Notes: generated by a model not told the origin, from the letters alone. A DNA stretch of 64,000 nt from Anatilimnocola aggregata (GCF_007747655.1 NZ_CP036274.1:2790001-2854000), one strand, 5' to 3'; shown: positions 47,322 to 56,937, counted from the stretch's first letter. Made by a program: numbers and translations.

Positions 47322-48137
47322 CTAGAAATGCTCCTTAATGAACTTGAACGGATAATCAGGCTCCTGGTAGTTGCCTGGCTTCTGTCGCTTCGGAAGTTCA
47401 ATCTTGGATCGCGGCAACTCTTTGTACGGAATCTGGCTGAGCAAATGCGCGATGATGTTGAGCCGCGCTCGTTTCTTATCGTCGGAATGGACGCAATGCC
47501 AGGGAGCAAATTCGGTATCGGTTGCCTCGAACATTTCGTCGCGGGCGCGCGAGTAGTCGTACCATCGGCTGTACGACTTAAGATCCATCGGCGTGAGTTT
47601 CCACGTCTTGCGACCGTCGTTGATTCGCCCCTCCAAACGTCGCGTCTGCTCCTCGGGGCTGACTTCGAGCCAGTACTTAATCAACGTGATGCCTGACTCG
47701 ACCATGGCCTTTTCGAAATGTGGCGCCACTTCCAGAAATCGCTGGGCTTGCTCCGGCGAACAAAACTCCATCACGCGCTCGACGCCGGCGCGGTTGTACC
47801 AGCTGCGGTCGAAGATCACGACTTCGCCAGCGGCGGGAAAGTGCGGCGCGTAGCGCTGGACATACATCTGAGACTTCTCGCGATCGGTCGGTGCCGGGAG
47901 CGCCACGACGCGAAACACGCGCGGGCTGACGCGCTCGGTGATGGCTTTGATCGTGCCACCCTTGCCAGCGCCGTCTCGTCCCTCGAAGACGATACAAATC
48001 TTCAGCCCTTTGTGCTTCACCCACTCTTGCAACTTCACCAGTTCCACGTGCAACCTTTTGAGTTCGCGGTCGTACTCCTTGCGCGAAAGTGCCTCCACAG
48101 GTGGTTCGTTCTGCTTGCGCTTTTTATCGCGGCTCAT
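47322..48137 (-). CDS. ppk2: Polyphosphate kinase 2
   Basis: PPK2-type kinase of 271 residues that transfers phosphate between polyphosphate and nucleoside di- or monophosphates. Walker A-like GRDGAGKGGTI is at residues 53-63 and Walker B-like VVIFDRSWYNRAGVE at about 113-127. The lid and substrate segments are RRLEGRINDGRKTWKLTPMD and WYDYSRARDEMFEATD. This is a single-domain PPK2. The exact subclass (ADP- or AMP-phosphorylating) needs key-residue comparison. It is the first gene of the minus-strand group with the small gene, GH63 and GH13, consistent with energy or carbon storage. Confidence 0.92.
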   Translation of the reverse strand: MSRDKKRKQNEPPVEALSRKEYDRELKRLHVELVKLQEWVKHKGLKICIVFEGRDGAGKGGTIKAITERVSPRVFRVVALPAPTDREKSQMYVQRYAPHFPAAGEVVIFDRSWYNRAGVERVMEFCSPEQAQRFLEVAPHFEKAMVESGITLIKYWLEVSPEEQTRRLEGRINDGRKTWKLTPMDLKSYSRWYDYSRARDEMFEATDTEFAPWHCVHSDDKKRARLNIIAHLLSQIPYKELPRSKIELPKRQKPGNYQEPDYPFKFIKEHF

Positions 48138-48632
48138 GATTGCAGGCCCTTCGTGTCACGTCATTGGCGCTGAAGAGAGGAGTAAGCGAGATTCCCGCCA
48201 TTTGCATATGCTATACCGCGGTCTGTCACTATCAACAGCGACCAGCTACTCTGCATAACGAACGAGATTTCGTCACTTTAATCGCTACGGCACGCGCATG
48301 CGAACTGGCCTGATAAATTCCAGCGGAGGCGAGTCGATTGATGAGTTGCTGGTCGCTGTGCAGGGCAATTTGTGTGGGTAGCAGCGTGCGGCCCCGCACA
48401 CTTGGCGCGCGGCCGCCCCCATTTGCAATCGCAATTGGGAACACGAAGGTTCCTCTAGCCGAAGCTGAACGTTTTGGCTGATGCGGCTCCAGCAGCTTAC
48501 GCCCATGTAACACACAGGTTGTGACGAATTTGCGACTGATGATTCCATTGGCGCGTTGATTGCCATATAAAACCGAAACAACTCTTCTGATCCGTTCGTA
48601 GCCAGTTTTATTACTTCTCTAAGGAACGACCC
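48138..48632. other. Gap between PPK2 and the DUF4440-type gene
   Basis: About 500 bases between two divergent genes with no supported ORF or RNA. It should hold both promoters. A C-rich, A/T-poor stretch lies in the middle, and the last 100 bases before the plus-strand gene are more A/T-rich. No repeat or operator stands out. Confidence 0.35.
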
Positions 48633-49529
48633 ATGAAAGAACAATTTAAGTGGCTGGCGATACTCGCCAGCGTGTTGGTGAGCGCGAGTGCTTGGGCTGC
48701 CGAACCCTCGGCCGACGAAACAAAAATTCGCCAGGCGGTAACCAGCTATGTAAACGCGTTCAATCAGGGGAACGCGAAAGCACTGGCCGCGCTATGGTCG
48801 CCGGAGGCTGTCTACACCAATCCGGATAGCGGCGAGCAAGTGGTCGGACGGGCCGCGATTGAAACGCAATTCGCCTCGATCTTCGCGGCAGCGAAAGGAG
48901 CGAAGCTGGAAGCCACTACCGAGAGCATTCAATTCGTTTCGCCAAATGTGGCGATCGAACAAGGGACGGCGAAAGTCCTGTCGGCAAAGGGGGATCCAGA
49001 AGAGTCTGGTTACTCTGCCGTGTATGTGAAACGCGATGGCGAGTGGCTGCTTGATCGCGTTACCGAAGAATCGCCGCCGGTGGTGCAGTCGAACTACGAA
49101 CATCTCAAGTCGCTCGAGTGGATGGTTGGCACCTGGGTCGACCAGGACGAACAGAGCACGATCGAAACGACCTGCCATTGGGCCAAGAACCAGAACTTTC
49201 TGGTCCGCTCATTCACAATCTCTGCCCGCGATCGCATCAAACTCTCGGGCATGCAAATCATCGGTTGGGATCCAGCCGCCAAGAAGATTCGCTCGTGGGT
49301 CTTCGATTCGAACGGCGGCTTCGGCGAAGGTAGTTGGAGCAAGAAGGGTAACGCCTGGCACGTGCAAACGTCGGGCACTGCTGCGGATGGACGAAAAGTG
49401 TCGTCGGTCAACATCATCACCTACGTAAGCAACGATCAGTTCACGTGGCAGATCGTTAACGGCCAAATCGGCGACGAATTGCTGCCGAACATCGACGAAG
49501 TGCTCGTCGTGCGGCAAAAGACCGAGTGA
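48633..49529 (+). CDS. Secreted SgcJ/EcaC (DUF4440, SnoaL-like) protein
   Basis: Exported protein of 298 residues. The signal peptide ends near SAWA. An N-terminal NTF2/SnoaL-like domain follows (ETKIRQAVTSYVNAFNQGNAKALAALWSPEAVYTNPDSGE), typical of the SgcJ/EcaC group (DUF4440). The C-terminal 150 residues (about 160-295) look like a second beta-barrel-type domain of the DUF1579 kind, with LEWMVGTWVD and IIGWDPAAKKIRSWVFDSNGGFGEG. The substrate is unknown. The ATG is preceded by TAAGGAACGACCC. Confidence 0.82.
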   Translation: MKEQFKWLAILASVLVSASAWAAEPSADETKIRQAVTSYVNAFNQGNAKALAALWSPEAVYTNPDSGEQVVGRAAIETQFASIFAAAKGAKLEATTESIQFVSPNVAIEQGTAKVLSAKGDPEESGYSAVYVKRDGEWLLDRVTEESPPVVQSNYEHLKSLEWMVGTWVDQDEQSTIETTCHWAKNQNFLVRSFTISARDRIKLSGMQIIGWDPAAKKIRSWVFDSNGGFGEGSWSKKGNAWHVQTSGTAADGRKVSSVNIITYVSNDQFTWQIVNGQIGDELLPNIDEVLVVRQKTE

Positions 49530-49587
49530 ACGAGTCGAGTCTGATGCGATTCCTATGAAAACCAACTTATTTTGCAGAGGTGCCTCG

Positions 49588-50964
49588 ATGAACCGACTTT
49601 TTGTATTTGCCTTGGCGATCGGTGCCGTGACGTTCACCACCCAATCCGACTTATTAGCCCGTGGTGGTGGCGGAGGAGGTGGACGCGGTGGCGGCGGCTT
49701 TAGTGGCGGTGGCGGAGCACGGATGGGCGGCGGCGGGGGAGGAATGGCTCGTTCTCCAGCAGTCAGCAGACCTGCTCCCCGGCCAGCGCCACGACCTGCG
49801 ACTCCCAACATTTCTCGTCCGGCCACGCGACCGGCCACGAATCCTCCCAGAGTTGCTACCGGCACACGGCCAGGCACAGGTGTTGGCACGGCACCGCGTC
49901 CAGGTACGGGAGTGGGTTCTGTTCCACGACCGGGAACCGGCGGCGTGGGTACGGTTCCGCGACCTGGGACCGGTGTGGCGACCCGACCTTCCAATTCTCA
50001 GTTACAGAATTTTCTCGACATCAAACCGGGTGCCGGAGCCAGCACATTGCCGGCGAATCGTCCTGGCAACATTGGCGGGGCGGTCGCGGGGGGAGTGGCT
50101 GGCGGTGCAGCAGCTGATTTTCTGCGCGACGGTGGCGCTCGGCCAAGCACTCTGCCAGCGACACGACCGGGTGTAGGTGATCGGCCGGGCGTGGGTGAAC
50201 GGCCAGGAATTGGTGATCGACCCGGAGTCGGCGAGCGACCTGGGATTGCGAATCGACCAAGCCAGCTGCCAAACAACCGCCCCGATCGAATCGACAACCG
50301 GCAGGAGCGGCACGACAACCGCATGAATCGCCGCGATGAAGTTCGGGACCAGGTGCGCGACAATCATCCTCGCCTCGACTTCTGGGCCGATCATCCCAAC
50401 TGGGCCGCATGGCGGATCAATCGCCCCTATCGCTGGGCCACTTGGGCAGCAATCACCGGCTGGGTCGGCTATGGGTGGAGCGATTCGGTGGGCTATGCAT
50501 ATGGCGAGAACGTCTATTACGACGACGGCGAGGTTTACTATGGCGATCAACCCGTGGCCACGGCAGAAGAGTATGCCCAGCAGGCCGAAGACATCGCCGC
50601 GAGTGCGCCTGACATTGCACCCGATAAGGCCGAATGGATGCCGCTTGGTGTGTTCGCCCTGACGCCCGATGGTCAGAAGTCCGGCCCCGACCCGACGCTG
50701 TTTCTGCAACTGGCCATCAGCAAAGAGGGGGTCATTAGCGGCCTGCTCAACAACACGGCCACGGGCAGTACGCAAGAAGTCGAAGGGATGGCTGATAAGA
50801 GCAGTCAGCGTGTCGCCTGGACGGTGAAGGGCAAGAGCCGACCTCTGATGGAAACCGGCATCTCGAACCTCACCGAAGATACCGCCCCCGCGCTGATTCA
50901 CTTTGCTGATGGTCAAACGCAGCAGTGGCTCATGGTCCGGCTCAACGAACCGGCCATGCAGTAG
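49588..50964 (+). CDS. Gly/Pro-rich secreted protein with RPG repeats
   Basis: Exported protein of 458 residues, not a recognised family. After the signal peptide (ending about LLARG) comes a poly-Gly segment, then two kinds of tandem repeats: RPGTGVGTAP-type at about 85-135 and RPGVGDRPGVGE-type at about 195-225. A folded C-terminal part follows, with RINRPYRWATWAAITGWVGYGWSD and a DDGEVYYGDQPV segment typical of planctomycetal surface proteins. The low-complexity part is probably disordered. I chose the start at the signal peptide, preceded by AGAGGTG. Confidence 0.75.
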   Translation: MNRLFVFALAIGAVTFTTQSDLLARGGGGGGGRGGGGFSGGGGARMGGGGGGMARSPAVSRPAPRPAPRPATPNISRPATRPATNPPRVATGTRPGTGVGTAPRPGTGVGSVPRPGTGGVGTVPRPGTGVATRPSNSQLQNFLDIKPGAGASTLPANRPGNIGGAVAGGVAGGAAADFLRDGGARPSTLPATRPGVGDRPGVGERPGIGDRPGVGERPGIANRPSQLPNNRPDRIDNRQERHDNRMNRRDEVRDQVRDNHPRLDFWADHPNWAAWRINRPYRWATWAAITGWVGYGWSDSVGYAYGENVYYDDGEVYYGDQPVATAEEYAQQAEDIAASAPDIAPDKAEWMPLGVFALTPDGQKSGPDPTLFLQLAISKEGVISGLLNNTATGSTQEVEGMADKSSQRVAWTVKGKSRPLMETGISNLTEDTAPALIHFADGQTQQWLMVRLNEPAMQ

Positions 50965-50985
50965 TTCCCAAGAGTCGATCGTTAC

Positions 50986-51015
50986 AACGGCGTTCTGCTC
51001 ATGAGCAGCGCCGTT
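50986..51015. terminator. Bidirectional hairpin between converging genes
   Basis: Stem AACGGCG / CGCCGTT enclosing a second stem CTGCTC-AT-GAGCAG, with two unpaired T between them on the left. It is centred between the stops of a plus-strand and a minus-strand gene. It has no clear T-run, so it may act as a transcription stop for both by structure alone. Confidence 0.6.
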
Positions 51016-51019
51016 GGCT

Positions 51020-53662
51020 TTATGGTCGTTCCCACACTGCGGGCAAACGCTTTGATTCTTCGCCGTAGGTTTGCGAAACGACAAACCCGCTGGCCTGGGA
51101 CATGTAAAAAATACGACCGTTGGAAACAATCGCGCCCAGGCATTCGCGCGAGTCGATGGCGGGGCCGGTCGAGACGAGTTTGCTGCCGGCAGCCAGGTCG
51201 ATCATGTCCATGTTCGCGCCGAGAATATAAGAGCCCGACATGGTGAAGCGGCAGCAGGCATAGTTGTGGTCGACTCCCCCCACGACTTTGCCCGTCTGGC
51301 GATCGAAGACGTTGCCGCGACCACGCAGCGCGTTCGAGAAGATGAATTGATCGCCAACGGTCACGACATTCAAGGCAGAAGTGACCACGTCGGACTGCCA
51401 GATGAGTGAACCATCTTTGGCATCCAGGCACCAGACAAAACGATCTTTGGTGTCTTCTTTGGCGGGGTTAAAGCCGCCGATATAGATGCGGCCATCTTTG
51501 CCCGTGAGCGTACACTTGGCGGTGACGAAGTGCTTATTCGAGAGCCACACGACCTCGCCCGTCTTGGGTTCGAGACAGGCCGTCAAGCCGTTGTTCTCGG
51601 GTGGGAGCCCGCGGCGGGCACGATGGCTGGCCGAATAGCCAAAGAAGGTGGAATAGAACAACTTGCCATCGAGCAGGCAGATGCCGCAGTCGTTACCGCC
51701 GCGGCCATGTTCGGAAAAATCCTTCTGCCACACGACTTTGCCGGTATCCAAGTCCCAAGCCCACAACAGCGGGCGATTGTCTTTGGGGTAATACGGATTG
51801 TCGTTGGAATAGATCCAACTCATGACCTCGCGACCATCGGCCGCGGCTTGAGGGGCTCCTTTGAAGGTGTAGGGTTTCTCGGTTCCTTGCGGAGCATACT
51901 CGCCGGAACCAGAGGCATAGATGGCGAGATTGCCGTGAACCACGGGTGGGAATTGTCGGCTCCAACTGGGCGAACCGGTGAACGGAGCTTCCCAGAGAAG
52001 TTCGCCGGTGGCGGCATCCAGGCAACGCATCACCGAGCGTTTCATCCCTGCTTGAGGAATTAGCAGTGTGCCGTCGTAGTAGAGGGGGGACGTGAACGAA
52101 AGATAGACATCGGGCCAATAGCGACGCCAGAGCAGCCGGCCGGTGTCTTGTTCGACGGCAATGATCTGACCTTCGGCAGTGTGCGAGTACATCCGTCCGC
52201 CACCGCAGACGGGCAGATGCTTAACGGTTCCTTCCAGTCGGCGGGCCCAGCGCATGCGCAGCGGCGGAGCCAGGTCCTGCAGGTTGGCATTTGTCGAGCC
52301 GAAGTCGCCGTAGTTGGTGTACCAGTCGTACTTGGCTGCAGCGAACTTGCCCGTCAGCGGGCTGCGGATCTTGGCAACGTCGAGATTCTTCGTGGGAAGA
52401 GGTGCGTTGCCGTCGGCACCAAAGACATACAGGTAACCATCTTCACAGGGGGCGAAGATTCGGCCAGCGGCCACGGCGACCGGAGCGGTGAGCGCGGAGC
52501 CGTGGGCGGTGGCAAGCGAAGTGGGCTCACCGCCCGCCAGGGGTACGACATATAACTTGCCGTCGAGCCCACCATAGATGGCATGGTCACGCGTCAGCAC
52601 GGGTGGACAAATTGATGCTGCGGGACAAAGGACCGTGGGTTGATCTTGACCTGAAGTATGCCGGCACAAGCCCAAACCTTGTTCGGGGCGCACGCGATAG
52701 ACATCGTTCCCCCGAATACTAACCGCTGCGAAACTGAGGAGCCCTGGCAATTGAATGGCCGTTTGCGTGTTCTTAATGAAGTCGGTCTTCAGCTTCTCGC
52801 CGTCGAGCTTGAGAATCTCCACGCGCCCCGCGTTATCGCGACGATGCCACTGGACATACACATTCCCCGCCGCATCGGCGCTTTGGCCAAAGGTAGCGGG
52901 GAATTCAGAGCCATCGAAGGCCGGAATTTCCCCGGCCACGCGCAGCTGGGGATTGGCGCCGGCGTCATCCAGAAAAACAGTCCTGCCACCGGCGGGAATT
53001 ACCACCGTCTTGCCGATGAGGCAGATATCGCGCGAGCAGACAAAGTGGTCGCGCCAGTTCACTCGCCCTTGTCGCTCCTTCAGCCAATCCTCACCGCTCC
53101 AGCGATTGCCCGTGAACTTGACGACTTCCTTCACGAAGTCCCAAGTCCAGACGAGCGTGCCATCGGGCTCAACTGCATACACCTGCGCGCCGAGGGTCGC
53201 GAAATAGACGCGGCCGTTACCAGCAGCGGGCGCTGAAAAAATTGGTTCCTGGCAATCAAGCTCGCGAACGACCTCGCCACTTTCACGATCGAGCACATAG
53301 TAGTAACCGGCCGTAGTGCCAACGTGAAGATATTTACCGCTGATGGCAGGGGCTGCCACGTTGTTGCAATTTCCCGCGCCACCACGAGTCGCGAATGTCC
53401 ATAGAACCTTCAGCGAGGAGGCATCCAAGCACGTAACGACGCCGGCTCCATCGATGGCATAGACCTTGCCATCGGCAATGACCGGCGCGGCGTAGATGCC
53501 GTCGGTCAGCGGAACCGCTCCCACCAGCCCCAGTTTCGCGGGGAGCACCGTCTCGGGGTGATTGCCCGAGCGGAGAGAGTCTCCTTGGAGCTGCGGCCAT
53601 TGATCCGCGGCGGCAGCAACGGTTGCACAACAAAGCACGACGAGTAACGTGAACGATTTCAT
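51020..53662 (-). CDS. Large secreted PQQ-type beta-propeller protein
   Basis: Exported propeller of 880 residues with a signal peptide (MKSFTLLVVLCCATVAAAA) and the start QWPQLQGDSLRSGNH. About two propellers' worth of blades follow: VYAIDGAGVVTCLDASSLKVLWTF, YYYVLDRESGEVV, GRIYIGGFNPAKED. No haem or calcium loops stand out. It is longer than the other propellers in this window. I chose the ATG preceded by AGGAGTCGCC instead of the longer frame that lacks a signal. It converges with the Gly/Pro-rich gene. Function unknown. Confidence 0.85.
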   Translation of the reverse strand: MKSFTLLVVLCCATVAAAADQWPQLQGDSLRSGNHPETVLPAKLGLVGAVPLTDGIYAAPVIADGKVYAIDGAGVVTCLDASSLKVLWTFATRGGAGNCNNVAAPAISGKYLHVGTTAGYYYVLDRESGEVVRELDCQEPIFSAPAAGNGRVYFATLGAQVYAVEPDGTLVWTWDFVKEVVKFTGNRWSGEDWLKERQGRVNWRDHFVCSRDICLIGKTVVIPAGGRTVFLDDAGANPQLRVAGEIPAFDGSEFPATFGQSADAAGNVYVQWHRRDNAGRVEILKLDGEKLKTDFIKNTQTAIQLPGLLSFAAVSIRGNDVYRVRPEQGLGLCRHTSGQDQPTVLCPAASICPPVLTRDHAIYGGLDGKLYVVPLAGGEPTSLATAHGSALTAPVAVAAGRIFAPCEDGYLYVFGADGNAPLPTKNLDVAKIRSPLTGKFAAAKYDWYTNYGDFGSTNANLQDLAPPLRMRWARRLEGTVKHLPVCGGGRMYSHTAEGQIIAVEQDTGRLLWRRYWPDVYLSFTSPLYYDGTLLIPQAGMKRSVMRCLDAATGELLWEAPFTGSPSWSRQFPPVVHGNLAIYASGSGEYAPQGTEKPYTFKGAPQAAADGREVMSWIYSNDNPYYPKDNRPLLWAWDLDTGKVVWQKDFSEHGRGGNDCGICLLDGKLFYSTFFGYSASHRARRGLPPENNGLTACLEPKTGEVVWLSNKHFVTAKCTLTGKDGRIYIGGFNPAKEDTKDRFVWCLDAKDGSLIWQSDVVTSALNVVTVGDQFIFSNALRGRGNVFDRQTGKVVGGVDHNYACCRFTMSGSYILGANMDMIDLAAGSKLVSTGPAIDSRECLGAIVSNGRIFYMSQASGFVVSQTYGEESKRLPAVWERP

Positions 53663-53830
53663 GGCGACTCCTGCAAGGAAGGGGTACGCGGCCCATGATA
53701 GCGGATCGCTACGGGTAATTCGCCTGCGCACTGGCTCGCTTGCGCTCAGAGGCCGGGGAGCCTAGAATTGAAAAGCGAGTTCGATACGCGGAAAGTAACT
53801 TTGCAACAACAACGTCCAGCAGACCATTTG

Positions 53831-54592
53831 ATGAGTCAGTCCAACCAATCGTCCCGCTTCATCACACGCTTCGCGCTCGTGCTCCTGTGCACTTTCGTGA
53901 TAGCGGTTTGGCTCTTGCGGGCCGAAGGGTTTCGCTCGTGGCTGGGCCGGGACCAATCGCCGGCGAGCGCACCAGAGCCGAGTTGGGAGGCGCAGCTCAA
54001 CGCGGTCAAGCAAGGCAAGTCCGATCGAATTGAAATCACCCAAACGCCGATCGGCGATGAGCAGCTCCAGCAACTGACCGAGCTAGCGGAACTGCGTGAA
54101 TTGTTGATCGATCAGGGAAAAATGACGGACGGCGGTTTGGCGGCAATCTCCAAGCTCCCCAGCTTGGAACACTTGCGAATTCGTGGTGCTCGCATTGGGG
54201 ATCTTGGCCTGCAGCAAATCGGTGAGATCAAGTCGCTCAAGCGGCTTAATTTGCCCCAGGCAGACTTCACCGACGAAGGGCTGGGGGCGTTATCGCATCT
54301 GCCTGAGTTGGAGTTGTTGCGGTTCGGCAGTCCCCGCGTGACGGATGTCGGAATCGCGAAGCTCGTCAAAGTTCCGTCGCTTCGTTGGCTCCACTTGATC
54401 GAGATTCCCGTTACCGATGCTGCCATGAAGCCGATTGGCGAGATGAAGCAGTTGGAATCGCTCTATCTGGATGGCGCACGCATCAGCGACGCAGGTTACG
54501 ATCAACTCTTCAAAGCTCGCCCGAACCTGCACCTGCACGTCGACCAGCGGCATCACGACCGCGATCCCCACAAGCACGATCACAGCCACTAG
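53831..54592 (+). CDS. Membrane-anchored leucine-rich-repeat protein with His-rich tail
   Basis: Protein of 253 residues. An N-terminal membrane anchor (FITRFALVLLCTFVIAVWLL) is followed by LRR units (LTELAELRELLIDQGKMTDGGL, ISKLPSLEHLRIRGARIGD, IGEIKSLKRLNLPQADFTDEGL, LSHLPELELLRFGSP) of the internalin-like or ribonuclease-inhibitor-like type common in planctomycetes. The last 20 residues are rich in His and Asp (HHDRDPHKHDHSH), a likely metal-binding tail. I chose this ATG because the upstream frame adds an unlikely polar start. It is 61 bases upstream of the DUF3500 gene, probably in one operon. Confidence 0.75.
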   Translation: MSQSNQSSRFITRFALVLLCTFVIAVWLLRAEGFRSWLGRDQSPASAPEPSWEAQLNAVKQGKSDRIEITQTPIGDEQLQQLTELAELRELLIDQGKMTDGGLAAISKLPSLEHLRIRGARIGDLGLQQIGEIKSLKRLNLPQADFTDEGLGALSHLPELELLRFGSPRVTDVGIAKLVKVPSLRWLHLIEIPVTDAAMKPIGEMKQLESLYLDGARISDAGYDQLFKARPNLHLHVDQRHHDRDPHKHDHSH

Positions 54593-54653
54593 GTACTATT
54601 TCGCCGGCCCAGCAAGTATATTTACGCATTCACCTTTTTGGAGAATGGCTGAC

Positions 54654-55688
54654 ATGAAACGTTTCGCATTGGCAATTGGCATCTTGATTACCTTGGGCGC
54701 GGTCGCCTGGGGTGCGTTCTTGCGCGTCGGTGGCACGGGCGGTGAAATGATCACCGCAGCTGACAAATGGCTCGGCACGCTGAGCGCCGAACAGAAGGCG
54801 AAGGCCGTCATGAGTTACGACGCGCCGGAGCGAGTCGACTGGCACTTCATTCCCAAAGCTACCCGCAAAGGCTTGCAGGTTAAGGAAATGAACGAGCAGC
54901 AGCGGAAGGCCGCTCACTCGTTGCTGCAGAGCGCGCTCAGCCAGATTGGCTACGGCAAAGCAACCAAGATCATGGAACTCGAAAAGGTTTTGAAAGAGCT
55001 GGAGAAGAGCAAGGTCGGCGGCAACATCCGCGACAACGAACGCTATTACTTCACTATCTTTGGCGAACCAGGCGACACCTCGCGCTGGGGGCTGAGTGTC
55101 GAAGGGCACCATACGTCGATGAACTTCGTCGTCGATAAGGGCCGCGTGATTTCGTCGACCCCCATCATGTTCGGCACCAATCCGGCCATCATGAAGGAAG
55201 AGGTCGCGGGCATCGCCAAGGGAACGCGCGTGCTGGCTGCCGAAGAGGAACTGGCGTTCGAACTACTCCACTCGCTGTCGGCCGAGCAGCGGAAGGAAGC
55301 CGTCATCGCCGAAAAAGCACTGGCCGAAGTGCGCGAAGCGGGCAAGCCCCAACCGGCGACCGATGCTGCCGAGGGGATCGCCGCCAGCAAGTTGAACGAC
55401 GCCCAGAAAAAACTGCTGCGGTCGCTCATCGATACGTATGCCAACAACGTGCCGGAAGAAGTGGCGAAGGAACGGCTCGCAGCCATCGAGAAAGATGGCT
55501 TCGACAAGGTGAAGTTCGCCTGGGCGGGGGCCGACAAATTGGGGATCGGCCATTACTACCGAGTTCAAGGCGATTCGTTCGTGATTGAATTTGTGAATAC
55601 GCAGCCCGATGCTGCGGGGAACCCGGCCAATCACATCCATTGCTTCTGGCGCGATATGCGTGGCGATTTCGCGCTGCCGATCAACTAG
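54654..55688 (+). CDS. DUF3500 protein
   Basis: Exported protein of 344 residues with an N-terminal signal or anchor (MKRFALAIGILITLGAVAWGAFL). The body matches DUF3500: DWHFIPKATRKGLQVKEMNEQQRKAAHSLL, YYFTIFGEPGDTSRWGLSVEGHH, and a GHYYRVQGDSFVIEFVNTQPDAAGNPANHIH end. The family is of unknown activity. I chose this ATG because GGAG lies about 10 bases before it; an ATG 9 bases upstream is too close to that site. It is downstream of the LRR/His-tail gene and the two may cooperate. Confidence 0.85.
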   Translation: MKRFALAIGILITLGAVAWGAFLRVGGTGGEMITAADKWLGTLSAEQKAKAVMSYDAPERVDWHFIPKATRKGLQVKEMNEQQRKAAHSLLQSALSQIGYGKATKIMELEKVLKELEKSKVGGNIRDNERYYFTIFGEPGDTSRWGLSVEGHHTSMNFVVDKGRVISSTPIMFGTNPAIMKEEVAGIAKGTRVLAAEEELAFELLHSLSAEQRKEAVIAEKALAEVREAGKPQPATDAAEGIAASKLNDAQKKLLRSLIDTYANNVPEEVAKERLAAIEKDGFDKVKFAWAGADKLGIGHYYRVQGDSFVIEFVNTQPDAAGNPANHIHCFWRDMRGDFALPIN

Positions 55689-55718
55689 TCGAGCGTAACG
55701 ACGAGTTGTTGCCTTTGC

Positions 55719-56624
55719 CTAGCGAGGCAACTGGGCCAACGCGGCGGCAACTCGCGCAGTTATTTCAGCGTGCAGATCCGCCGGCAGCGGACCACGCTCG
55801 GCAGCTGCCACATTGGCTGCCAGGTGCTCGGCATTGCAAGTTCCCACAATGGTTGTGTGGCAGTGCGGATGCGCGAGCGTATACCGCAGAATCAATTCAG
55901 CCCGGCTTATCTCAGCCGGCAAGAGTTCGTCAAGCCCAGCCCGAGTCCAGACATCGTCAAGTGTTGGGCGCTTCACTTCGGCATCGGGCCCACCCTGAGC
56001 GATGCCGCCCCGCAGAATGATGCCAGCGCCGGTGGCAGCTGCGGCCGTGATCAGGTCGTGATGCTGAGGTGCCAGGCATGAATAGGGAATCTGAAACGTA
56101 TCGAACACGCCGAGGGCAATCAGTCCAGGCAGGTTGGGAAGTGAGCTCGACGCGCCGATAAACCGCACAAGTCCCTGCTCGCGAAAGCTGATAAGCAACT
56201 CGATCAGCCCGGTACTCTGCAACTCTGTGGCATTGCCACCGTGGAATTGCAGCACATCGAGATAGTCGGTGCGCAATCGCCGCAAACTGGTTTCCAAATT
56301 GCCTTTGATCACGTCCTGGTCCCAGACGTGGTCGATCTCCAAATGGTCGGCCTGTTGCGTGTAAACGCAGCCGCACTTGGTGGCCAGATAGTATTCGCTG
56401 CGCCGTGAGCCGATGAATCGGCCGATCCGCGCTTCGCTCTGGCCATAGTCGGGCGAAGTGTCGATGAAGTTAATCCCGGCATCGAGAACCTGGTTCAGAA
56501 AAACGTCCGCTGCTGCGTCGCTCACCACGCGCACGCCCCACGTCCGCGGACCGCGCAGCCCCATGCTGCCATAACCTAATGAGGTCACTGCGAGTCCCGT
56601 ACGGCCGAGTTGGTGCTTGATCAT
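55719..56624 (-). CDS. Aldo/keto reductase
   Basis: NAD(P)H-dependent oxidoreductase of 301 residues. AKR features: GRTGLAVTSLGYGSMGL near the start, FIDTSPDYGQSEARIG with catalytic Asp and Tyr, YLATKCGCV with the Lys, and YLDVLQFHGG with the His of the tetrad. The C-terminal part has a degenerate cofactor-binding loop (TTIVGTCNAEHL). I chose the ATG at the beginning of the conserved core; the longer frame starts with an unrelated 38-residue extension. It converges with the DUF3500 gene. Substrate unknown. Confidence 0.87.
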   Translation of the reverse strand: MIKHQLGRTGLAVTSLGYGSMGLRGPRTWGVRVVSDAAADVFLNQVLDAGINFIDTSPDYGQSEARIGRFIGSRRSEYYLATKCGCVYTQQADHLEIDHVWDQDVIKGNLETSLRRLRTDYLDVLQFHGGNATELQSTGLIELLISFREQGLVRFIGASSSLPNLPGLIALGVFDTFQIPYSCLAPQHHDLITAAAATGAGIILRGGIAQGGPDAEVKRPTLDDVWTRAGLDELLPAEISRAELILRYTLAHPHCHTTIVGTCNAEHLAANVAAAERGPLPADLHAEITARVAAALAQLPR

Positions 56625-56679
56625 GAGGCTACTTTGCTTCGACGAGGGTGGCGTTGCGTCAACATGATTGCATATTCTG

Positions 56680-56937
56680 TCAGCTAAAGCGGAAGTGCCC
56701 ATCACTATCCCAGCGACCTGGGAAAAACATGCGGTCAATCCGCTCCAGGGGCCAGAACACCCGATCAGACCAAGCTCCGCCGTAGCGATAGTGTCCCGAT
56801 CCTGTATTCATTCCCCAATTGGGAAGCCCAGTCGGGTCTGGATTTACCAGTGCGAAGTAACTTCCCACGTAGAGAATGGGATGAAGAAGCAACAAGATGC
56901 CTACGATAACCGATGCGGTCGAGTGTTTATTGGGCAT
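56680..56937 (-). CDS. Small membrane protein of unknown function
   Basis: Predicted protein of 85 residues with one N-terminal membrane helix (ASVIVGILLLLHPILYVGSYFAL) followed by a polar, aromatic-rich tail (WSDRVFWPLERIDRMFF). I do not recognise a family. It is 55 bases upstream of the aldo/keto reductase gene on the same strand and could be in its transcript. The regular helix and the codon use argue for a real gene, but support is moderate. Confidence 0.55.
   Translation of the reverse strand: MPNKHSTASVIVGILLLLHPILYVGSYFALVNPDPTGLPNWGMNTGSGHYRYGGAWSDRVFWPLERIDRMFFPGRWDSDGHFRFS

Noticed and set aside
50002-51129. 375-codon minus-strand ORF opposite the Gly/Pro-rich gene
   Set aside because: It mirrors the low-complexity repeats of the plus-strand gene and also crosses the hairpin between genes.
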